Source: an uncultured Gammaproteobacteria bacterium | Lineage (GTDB): Bacteria > Pseudomonadota > Gammaproteobacteria > SZUA-140 | DNA: 11,094 nt | Assembly: GCA_945788675.1 (NCBI GenBank) | Contig: CALZMY010000283.1 | Span: forward strand, 1-11,094 | Direction of reading: 5' to 3' | Part shown: positions 5,885 through 11,094 of the stretch, one piece after another | How the letters are laid out: each line of letters starts with the position of its first letter | How positions within the stretch are numbered: position 1 is the first letter of the stretch | Program-made: the position numbers and the translations under genes | The notes under the pieces: model-generated | What the model was told of the DNA's origin: nothing | Databases searched by the model: none | What the model saw: only the letters and a program-made list of their open reading frames with translations

Positions 5885-7549
5885 GTGATCGCGGCTTTCT
5901 TGTCTAATATCAGCTGGCAATTAAAAATCCTGGGGTTTGCCGGTTTTTTTGTGTTGTCGTTAGTCGTTATTGGCGTTCTTGGTGGATACACCATCTATAA
6001 ACAAAATATTGAGATGCAAAGTGCTACAGAGGAAATGCAAATTTCATTCGAGAGCGCACAGATACGTATGCAAGCGGCTGTCAATACGCGCATAGGAATA
6101 CTTGACATGGGGCGAGCACAAGCCGAGACGATCAGTGCGATATCACGGCAAGCATCACGGCAGGCAGCCATCAAAGCCATTCAGGCGTCATCACTTCTAG
6201 ATGAAAATATCCAGCATCTTCAATCGACATTGGCAGGAAATGGTGCAGTGATTGAACTGGCTAGCTTAATTGAAGAAATTAAGCCAAAGAAGATGGAAGT
6301 GATTAAAGCAGCACGAAAGAACGATGATGAACTGGCACTAAAAAACCTCGAGGAGATGGCCGAGTCAATGGCGCGCATTGAGGAAATTTCCACGTTACTT
6401 GTTGAGCAGGAAAAGGACAAGATTAGCCAGGAACAGCAACAAATGAACATGCTTAATGCTGAGCGTGTTGAGGCTGGTCATCAAACAAATATTATGTTGG
6501 TGGGTATTACTGGCATTATCATATTGATTGCCATAATTGTGAGCTTTATTGCTTCCAAACTAATGTCCAGACCACTTTCAAAACTTGAAGAGTCAATGAA
6601 TGCATTATCGAATGGCGATCTAACCATCACGCTGGAAAAGGCGGGAAAAGATGAAATTGGAAGAATCGTAAATCGCATGGAAACGACTGTATTAAACTTG
6701 CATAAAATCATACAGGGTATCCAGCAAGGTGCAGTAAAACTTGGTAGTGATTCTGAAAAGGTAGCGCAAGGTGCGTTTGAGATCCAGGGAGTTTCAACAC
6801 GTTTACATGATGCCGTAAAAAATATTAAGGATGACGCTGGTATTGTTCTTGGATCTATTCATCAGGCAATAAGCCAGGTAAAAATTATAGGTGATAAAGC
6901 ACAACAAACGTCCGAGACGGCGGAGCGTACTGAGAAACAAATATCGGTGACCGTGGTTAACTTCAAAAAATTTCAGGAAAATATGGGTGCAACTGCAATG
7001 GTCACAAAGGAGCTTGCACAAACGGCAGCGACAATTACATCAATCACTAAAACCATCAAGGATATTTCGGCACAGACAAATTTACTGGCACTAAATGCGG
7101 CGATTGAGGCCGCTCGTGCCGGTGAACAAGGGCGTGGATTTTCCGTTGTAGCCGATGAAGTGCGACAGCTTGCACAACGTACGGAAAGTGCTACTAGTGA
7201 AATTTCGGTATTGGTTGAGACAATATCATCTAGTGTCGGCAATGCTGTTGGAATGCTGGAAGCGTCGGTAAGTGAGGCACATGAGAATATTGATAGTCTG
7301 ACAAAGGTTGCCGAGGATACTTCCTGTACCAGTGAGCAGGCTGGCTTTATGCATGAAAATATGCAGGATGTGGTAAGCATTTTTAGTGATCAGGAACATG
7401 CGATGAAAGGAATTAATGATGCCGTTCATGGTTTGTTTAAATTGAGTGAAGTAACGAATAATCAAACGGAATTGTTAAATGATCTATCGCAGGCATTAAA
7501 TAATGAGTCCACTGATTTAAATATCATTGTTGATAAATTTAAGTTGTAG
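5885..7549 (+). CDS. Methyl-accepting chemotaxis protein (transmembrane chemoreceptor)
   Basis: A 554-aa inner-membrane receptor that controls the CheA kinase. Architecture: TM1 about 13-37 (ILGFAGFFVLSLVVIGVL), a periplasmic helical sensor about 38-200, TM2 about 202-223 (IMLVGITGIIILIAIIV), HAMP about 224-277, and a long coiled-coil signalling domain. The conserved hairpin tip lies at about 390-425 (ISAQTNLLALNAAIEAARAGEQGRGF). The sensor is all-helical by composition and probably a four-helix bundle. It has no CxxCH heme site, so heme-based sensing is not indicated. The C-terminus ends DKFKL with no NWETF-type CheR/CheB-docking pentapeptide. It starts with GTG. It is the first gene of a probable operon with three periplasmic redox genes, which suggests it senses something they act on or produce; that link is inferred. 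Confidence 0.95.
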   Translation: MIAAFLSNISWQLKILGFAGFFVLSLVVIGVLGGYTIYKQNIEMQSATEEMQISFESAQIRMQAAVNTRIGILDMGRAQAETISAISRQASRQAAIKAIQASSLLDENIQHLQSTLAGNGAVIELASLIEEIKPKKMEVIKAARKNDDELALKNLEEMAESMARIEEISTLLVEQEKDKISQEQQQMNMLNAERVEAGHQTNIMLVGITGIIILIAIIVSFIASKLMSRPLSKLEESMNALSNGDLTITLEKAGKDEIGRIVNRMETTVLNLHKIIQGIQQGAVKLGSDSEKVAQGAFEIQGVSTRLHDAVKNIKDDAGIVLGSIHQAISQVKIIGDKAQQTSETAERTEKQISVTVVNFKKFQENMGATAMVTKELAQTAATITSITKTIKDISAQTNLLALNAAIEAARAGEQGRGFSVVADEVRQLAQRTESATSEISVLVETISSSVGNAVGMLEASVSEAHENIDSLTKVAEDTSCTSEQAGFMHENMQDVVSIFSDQEHAMKGINDAVHGLFKLSEVTNNQTELLNDLSQALNNESTDLNIIVDKFKL

Positions 7550-7565
7550 ATCGAGTTGTTAATTG

Positions 7566-7573
7566 ATAAGGAG
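7566..7573 (+). promoter_or_regulatory. Ribosome binding site fixing the start of the MauG-like gene
   Basis: ATAAGGAG ends 9 bases before the ATG at 7583. The longer frame from TTG at 7556 would put this site inside the gene and add nine residues before the signal peptide, so ATG 7583 is preferred. Confidence 0.8.
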
Positions 7574-7582
7574 TCACGGGAA

Positions 7583-8599
7583 ATGAATGGAAACAGATCC
7601 GCTACCTGGATTAAAACAATCAATATGTCACTGCTTTGCTTTTTCGCAGTAAGTATCGCGTCAGCCGCATTTGCAGAAAAAAGTGACTATATACAGCCAA
7701 AGCTCAAAGTGCCGGCAAAAAATGCATTGACACCCGAACGCGTAGCGCTCGGAAAGGCACTGTTTTTTGATCCTCGCTTGTCCGGATCAAACTGGATCAG
7801 TTGTGCCACCTGCCATAACCCAGCATTAGGCTGGTCAGATGGACTGCCAAAAGCAATAGGAGAGGGGCAGGAAGTATTGGATCGTTCCACACCAACTATT
7901 TTGAATGTCGCATACAACCGTAAACAAATGTGGGATGGGCGAGACCGCTCACTGGAAGATCAGGCTACTGGCCCCATCGAAGCAGCCGGTGAAATGAACC
8001 AGGATCTGGGCCTACTGATTGAGGAATTAAGTGAATACCAGGGTTATATCTCTTTATTTGAAAGTGCATATCCAGGTGAGGGCATTACAGAAGATACCAT
8101 TTCTAAGGCAATTGCCTCCTTTGAAAGAACCGTTATTGCCACTGAATCACCTTTTGATCGCTGGGTTAAAGGTGATGAGTCTGCAATAAGCAGCTCTGCA
8201 AAGCGGGGATTTCACTTGTTTGAAGGTAAGGCCAATTGTGTTGCCTGTCACCAGAATCATAATTTTGTCGATGATGGCTTTCATAATATTGGATTACCCA
8301 ATAGCGATGACCCTGGGCGGTACACCTTTGTTAAGGTCAAGGTGCTAAAGGGTGCGTTTAAAACCCCGACATTACGAGATATTGCCCTGACTGCACCCTA
8401 TATGCATAATGGAGCATACAATACACTGGAAGAGGTTGTGGAACATTACAATCAGGGTGGTGTGGATAAAAGTAATCTAGATCCTAATATCAAAGAGCTC
8501 AATTTAACCAAGAAAGAAGTAAATGATGTGGTTGAATTCATGAACACGCTCACAGGCACGCACATGGAAATAACAATTCCACGTCTACCGAGTTTTTAA
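7583..8599 (+). CDS. Periplasmic MauG/CcpA-family di-heme peroxidase, MauG-like by ligands
   Basis: A 338-aa exported di-heme cytochrome. A signal peptide covers about residues 1-31 (hydrophobic SLLCFFAVSIASAAFA). Heme sites are C74-x2-C77-H78 (ISCATCH) and C219-x2-C222-H223 (NCVACH). Other conserved features are FFDPRLSGS (61-69), the inter-heme Trp W117 in QMWDGR, catalytic Glu E137 in AAGEMN, and LTAPYMHNG (269-277). Aligned by eye with Pseudomonas aeruginosa CCP, the W94 and E114 equivalents are kept. The distal heme ligands are not: the H71 position is E94 and the M275 position is Y289 (in VVEHYNQGG). MauG also uses a Tyr axial ligand, so this enzyme is closer to MauG than to classical CCP. 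Possible roles are H2O2 reduction or oxidation of a protein partner. The immediate downstream cupredoxin and cytochrome are candidate electron partners. Confidence 0.92.
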   Translation: MNGNRSATWIKTINMSLLCFFAVSIASAAFAEKSDYIQPKLKVPAKNALTPERVALGKALFFDPRLSGSNWISCATCHNPALGWSDGLPKAIGEGQEVLDRSTPTILNVAYNRKQMWDGRDRSLEDQATGPIEAAGEMNQDLGLLIEELSEYQGYISLFESAYPGEGITEDTISKAIASFERTVIATESPFDRWVKGDESAISSSAKRGFHLFEGKANCVACHQNHNFVDDGFHNIGLPNSDDPGRYTFVKVKVLKGAFKTPTLRDIALTAPYMHNGAYNTLEEVVEHYNQGGVDKSNLDPNIKELNLTKKEVNDVVEFMNTLTGTHMEITIPRLPSF

Positions 8600-8600
8600 A

Positions 8601-8606
8601 AAGGAG
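8601..8606 (+). promoter_or_regulatory. Ribosome binding site of the cupredoxin gene
   Basis: A perfect AAGGAG sits 7 bases before the ATG at 8614, inside the 14-base gap after the MauG-like gene. It indicates efficient translation from the same transcript. Confidence 0.8.
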
Positions 8607-8613
8607 AATTATT

Positions 8614-8958
8614 ATGTGCAGGGTTAATTTTGCAAAAAGCTGTCTGTTTTTGGCGGCAATATCGATGTCGTCTATGCTAAGCGCAGAAGAGCATACGATC
8701 GAGCAGAAAGATAAGGCATTTGTCTTGAGTGATCAAAAAATTGAAACATTTACGGTAAATGTTGGCGACTCTATCAGCTTTAAGAATCAGGACCCCTGGT
8801 TCCATAATATTTTTTCGCTTTCGGATATTAGTACATTTGATCTGGGTTCGTATCCTAAAGGTGAGTTTCGCACTGTAAAATTCGAGACGCCCGGAGAGGC
8901 AGAGATTGAGTGTGCGATCCATCCGCAGATGTATCTGGTCGTTGAGGTGAAAGAGTGA
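8614..8958 (+). CDS. Periplasmic amicyanin/plastocyanin-like type 1 copper protein
   Basis: A 114-aa small blue-copper-type electron carrier. A signal peptide spans about residues 1-24 (FLAAISMSSMLSA). The mature part is a single cupredoxin domain: VNVGDSISFKNQD (48-60), first copper ligand H64 in PWFHNIF, and the C-terminal ligand loop ECAIHPQM with C100, H103 and M106. The C-x2-H-x2-M spacing is the short loop of amicyanin (Cys92, His95, Met98) rather than the longer plastocyanin loop. All four type 1 copper ligands are present, so it should bind copper. Its position between a MauG-like enzyme and a di-heme cytochrome c fits a shuttle between them. Proteins of this type are often labelled methylamine utilization protein, but no methylamine dehydrogenase genes are visible here. 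Confidence 0.88.
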   Translation: MCRVNFAKSCLFLAAISMSSMLSAEEHTIEQKDKAFVLSDQKIETFTVNVGDSISFKNQDPWFHNIFSLSDISTFDLGSYPKGEFRTVKFETPGEAEIECAIHPQMYLVVEVKE

Positions 8959-9614
8959 GACTGCATACTATGCGGTCAATAATATTGACCGCGATCCTAT
9001 CTGTTATCTGTACTCCGCTTCTTGCCCTGGACCAAAAAACAGATAGTCGCTCTGCCATTAAAAAGGAACTGGCGAAACCAGTTGTAAGAGGCGGTATTGT
9101 ATTTAAGAGTTATTGTGCAATGTGCCACGGTGAGCGCGGTGATGGATTGGCTCGGGCTGCCAAACTCCATGGTGTCACCAATTTAGCTATCAAACCTAAT
9201 TCACAGAAATACTATGACAAAATAATTCGTAAGGGTGGTGCAGCAGTTGGTCGTTCAGAGTTTATGCCATTATGGGAAGAAGAACTTTCAGAAGAACAGA
9301 TCAATGATGTCGTGAGTTACCTGATGGTTGTGGGTGATGCAATGTACAGGGGCGAGGTTGTCTTTAAAACAAATTGTATTCTTTGTCATGGTTTAAAGGG
9401 GAATGGAAAAGGCAGGGCCTCCGTACTATATGATCCTCCACCGGCTGACCTGACCCATAGTGACAAAAATGACCAATATAAAAGGATGATTATCACCTAT
9501 GGTGGTGAGGCAATGGGAAGGTCACCAGCAATGCCGATCTGGGGTGAGGAGCTAAGCAAGCAGGAGATAGAAGACGTTATAACCTATATCAGCACCTTGC
9601 TAGTTAAGGATTGA
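8955..9614 (+). CDS. Exported two-domain di-heme cytochrome c
   Basis: A 219-aa periplasmic electron carrier made of two tandem class-I-type cytochrome c domains. A hydrophobic signal segment covers about residues 7-24 (SIILTAILSVICTPLLAL). Domain 1 has CAMCH (C54, C57, H58) and Met ligand M104 in EFMPLW. Domain 2 has CILCH (C141, C144, H145) and M193 in PAMPIW. Both domains share GxxxxGR(S)xx-MP and an E-E-L-S...I-DV(V/I)xY ending, which points to internal duplication. The GTG at 8955 overlaps the cupredoxin stop (GTGA), implying translational coupling. An in-frame ATG at 8970 would give a shorter signal peptide and is an alternative. Likely an electron donor or acceptor for the upstream cupredoxin or MauG-like enzyme, linking them to a respiratory oxidase; the direction of flow is not shown by sequence. 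Confidence 0.92.
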   Translation: MRLHTMRSIILTAILSVICTPLLALDQKTDSRSAIKKELAKPVVRGGIVFKSYCAMCHGERGDGLARAAKLHGVTNLAIKPNSQKYYDKIIRKGGAAVGRSEFMPLWEEELSEEQINDVVSYLMVVGDAMYRGEVVFKTNCILCHGLKGNGKGRASVLYDPPPADLTHSDKNDQYKRMIITYGGEAMGRSPAMPIWGEELSKQEIEDVITYISTLLVKD

Positions 9615-9645
9615 CTATGTCATTGTCATTGATAGTACGTGAACG

Positions 9646-9685
9646 AGGCGCATAACCGTGGAGTGGAATCACGATTGATGCGCCT
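9646..9685 (+). terminator. Strong stem-loop after the redox operon; possible terminator or structured RNA end
   Basis: AGGCGCAT (9646-9653) pairs perfectly with ATGCGCCT (9678-9685), and inside it CGTG (9657-9660) pairs with CACG (9670-9673). The hairpin is 31 bases past the cytochrome stop codon. It lacks a T-run on +, so it is not a canonical intrinsic terminator. It could protect the 3' end of the operon mRNA. Confidence 0.45.
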
Positions 9686-9782
9686 GAACTGACTTGGTCA
9701 ATAAATGGTTTCTGAATCTTGATAGAATATAGCCTCCTATTTGCATTATTCTGGAAACAGACGACACAAAATAGGAAGCGCT

Positions 9783-10214
9783 ATGTCAATACTGATCGAG
9801 TTTTTCATTGCTATCTTCTTGGCAGTCATGGTTGTGCTTATTCATTATGAAACACTGCGTCTTACATCGCTTTCATTTCCTCGCCTGAGAATGCCGCCAA
9901 GGCAGCGCATACTCGTTGTCATCTGCGCTGCTTTTTTTGCTCACTTGATTGAGATTACGCTTTATGCCGTCAGCTATATGGTGATTGAAAACATCATCGG
10001 TACGGGTAACATCGCAGGCCTTCCCATTGATAGTTTTTACGACTACTTCTACTATTCAACAGTCACCTATACTACGCTCGGCATAGGCGACCTTTATCCG
10101 CAGGAAGGGCTGCGCCTGCTGACTGGCACGGAATCATTGGTGGGGTTGATGATGATTACCTGGTCTGCATCGTTTACCTATTTGAATATGGAGAAATTCT
10201 GGAAACTTCATTAG
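9783..10214 (+). CDS. Small ion-channel-family membrane protein (potassium-channel-like pore)
   Basis: A 143-aa inner-membrane protein. Hydrophobic helices lie at about 3-21 (LIEFFIAIFLAVMVVLI), 43-67 (ILVVICAAFFAHLIEITLYAVSY) and 110-133. Before the last helix is a pore-helix/filter segment YYSTVTYTTLGIGDLYP (90-106), which matches the K+ channel P-loop. The filter reads T98-L-G-I-G-D103, compared with TVGYGD in classical potassium channels. It would need to form a tetramer. No cytoplasmic RCK or cyclic-nucleotide domain is attached. ATG 9783 is chosen because AGGAAG (9773-9778) precedes it; the longer frame from TTG at 9741 would add 14 mainly polar residues and include this site. Ion selectivity is not certain given the altered filter. 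Confidence 0.82.
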   Translation: MSILIEFFIAIFLAVMVVLIHYETLRLTSLSFPRLRMPPRQRILVVICAAFFAHLIEITLYAVSYMVIENIIGTGNIAGLPIDSFYDYFYYSTVTYTTLGIGDLYPQEGLRLLTGTESLVGLMMITWSASFTYLNMEKFWKLH

Positions 10215-10371
10215 TGAAATGATCGTGGGGCGAAAATGTTTTGTGTCGAGATGTAGTTGATGTGCGTCAGAATCTTTTTTAATAACATAGGTTATCTGCC
10301 TTTTAAGGGCTGTGTTAATGGAGTGTATCTAAAGTTTTTTATTAGTACGGTCGATTGTGATGTTTAGAGTG

Positions 10372-10410
10372 GTTGCATTTGTCTCTGATCTGCTGATACA
10401 ACGATGCAAC
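10372..10410. repeat. Imperfect inverted repeat, possible structured RNA
   Basis: GTTGCAT (10372-10378) pairs with ATGCAAC (10404-10410). TTGT (10379-10382) pairs with ACAA (10398-10401), leaving a two-base CG bulge and a 15-base loop. It lies in the 250-base gap between the channel gene and the small peptide ORF. GGG and six Ts follow 20 bases later (10421-10429), without a GC-rich stem directly before them. Confidence 0.5.
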
Positions 10411-10464
10411 TTTAGTGACCGGGTTTTTTAGAAGCACTATTGAATAATGTTTAAGGAATTAAGC

Positions 10465-10527
10465 GTGATTAAATTAGCATTGCTTGTTTTTACTGCAACC
10501 GTTACCACTGTTTTGGTAGCATTTTAG
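10465..10527 (+). CDS. Possible 20-residue hydrophobic membrane peptide
   Basis: GTG at 10465 opens a frame encoding a Lys near the N-terminus followed by an almost entirely hydrophobic run (LALLVFTATVTTVLVAF), then TAG. AAGGA (10453-10457) is placed 7 bases before the GTG, an ideal ribosome binding site. An in-frame ATG at 10447 would extend it by six residues (MFKELS). The peptide would form one transmembrane helix. It converges with the AGCS transporter gene, leaving only 12 bases between stop codons. I do not recognise the family. The short length means chance cannot be excluded; the combination of an RBS and a clean hydrophobic helix is the only support. Confidence 0.4.
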   Translation: MIKLALLVFTATVTTVLVAF

Positions 10528-10539
10528 GTCGATTTTCCT

Positions 10540-11094
10540 TCAGCTTTTTTGCGCTATAAGATATTTCCGTGTGGTACGGAAAACTACTGGCCCTAGTAGT
10601 ATTAATGCAATAAGATTGGGGATTGCCATCAAGCCATTCAAAACATCGGCTAACAGCCAGATGATTGTCAATTTTCCCATCGCGCCAAACGGGATTGCGA
10701 TGAGCCATAAGATTCGATAGGGCAGGATCACCTTTACGCCAAACAGGAATTCGGCACAGCGTTCGCCGTAATAGCTCCAGCCAAGAATGGTGGTGAAGGC
10801 GAAGATGATCAGTCCAAAGGTGACAATGTATTCGCCAAACCCGGGCAGGATAGTGCTAAAGGCGGTAGCGGAGAGTGCTGCACCGGTTTCACCGCTCGTC
10901 CATGCGCCGCTGAGGATAATCACCAGCGCGGTCATTGTGCAGATGATGATGGTGTCGATGAAGGTGCCGAGCATGCCAATCATGCCTTGCTGTATCGGGT
11001 TGTTAGTCTTTGCGGCGGCATGAGCGATGGGGGCGCTGCCAAGACCGGCTTCGTTAGAGAATACACCGCGTGCGACGCCAAAGCGGATCGCTGC
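10540..11094 (-). CDS. Sodium:alanine/glycine symporter (AGCS family), C-terminal part, N-terminus beyond window
   Basis: Inner-membrane Na+-coupled amino acid transporter of the alanine/glycine:cation symporter family. The frame is open through the right edge, so only the last 184 residues are seen. The diagnostic signature lies near the start of the visible part: IRFGVARGVFSNEAGLGS, then PIAHAAAKT. Further along are the hydrophobic segments IDTIIICTMTALVIIL, YIVTFGLIIFAFTTILGW followed by SYYGERC, then ILWLIAIPFGA and LMAIPNLIALILLGP. The protein ends FRTTRKYLIAQKS. Substrate is usually alanine or glycine in this family; which one cannot be told from this fragment. No internal stop or frameshift is visible. 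Confidence 0.95.
   Translation of the reverse strand, partial: AAIRFGVARGVFSNEAGLGSAPIAHAAAKTNNPIQQGMIGMLGTFIDTIIICTMTALVIILSGAWTSGETGAALSATAFSTILPGFGEYIVTFGLIIFAFTTILGWSYYGERCAEFLFGVKVILPYRILWLIAIPFGAMGKLTIIWLLADVLNGLMAIPNLIALILLGPVVFRTTRKYLIAQKS

Noticed and set aside
6973..7380. 135-aa minus-strand frame inside the chemoreceptor gene
   Set aside because: Lies antisense to the conserved MCP signalling hairpin, is Ser/Ala/Cys-rich as expected for a shadow frame, and has no recognisable domain.
7556..7582. TTG start giving a nine-residue longer MauG-like protein
   Set aside because: The strong AAGGAG at 7568-7573 would lie inside it, and the ATG at 7583 gives a normal signal peptide.

Overview
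The window looks like chromosomal DNA of a gammaproteobacterium. The evidence is a long Prc/Tsp-type tail-specific protease with a C-terminal extension, a bacterial RIO kinase beside a small Lys/Glu/Gln-rich protein, an RsuA/RluF-type S4 protein, a type IV pilus/type II secretion ATPase, and periplasmic c-type cytochromes. This assignment is an inference from gene families. No rRNA, tRNA, CRISPR array or intact insertion sequence was seen.

Layout. At 1-720 (+) is the 3' end of a PilB/GspE-type ATPase gene. It converges on prc (2901-784, -). Between prc and the next rightward gene lies a divergent intergenic region, followed by a 74-aa amphi-Trp domain gene (3131-3355), a 54-aa basic protein (3497-3661) and a RIO kinase gene (3730-4587), all on +. 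The RIO gene converges on an RsuA/RluF-like gene (5323-4604, -), whose product has Glu where pseudouridine synthases have their catalytic Asp. A 561-base gene-poor stretch (5324-5884) holds a minisatellite of four 18-bp units.

The most distinctive region is a tight cluster on + from 5885 to 9614: a chemoreceptor (MCP), a MauG-like di-heme peroxidase, an amicyanin-like small cupredoxin and a two-domain di-heme cytochrome c. The gaps are 33 and 14 bases, then a 4-base overlap, so this is probably one operon. The last three products have export signals and form a plausible periplasmic electron-transfer chain. The di-heme enzyme has Tyr and Glu where classical bacterial cytochrome c peroxidase has its Met and His distal ligands, as in MauG. 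No methylamine dehydrogenase genes are present in the window. The MCP suggests a link between this redox chemistry and taxis.

Downstream are a strong inverted repeat (9646-9685), a small potassium-channel-like membrane protein (9783-10214), a second imperfect inverted repeat (10372-10410), and a possible 20-residue membrane peptide with a good ribosome binding site (10465-10527). The window ends inside an AGCS-family sodium:alanine/glycine symporter gene on - (11094-10540, N-terminus outside the window).
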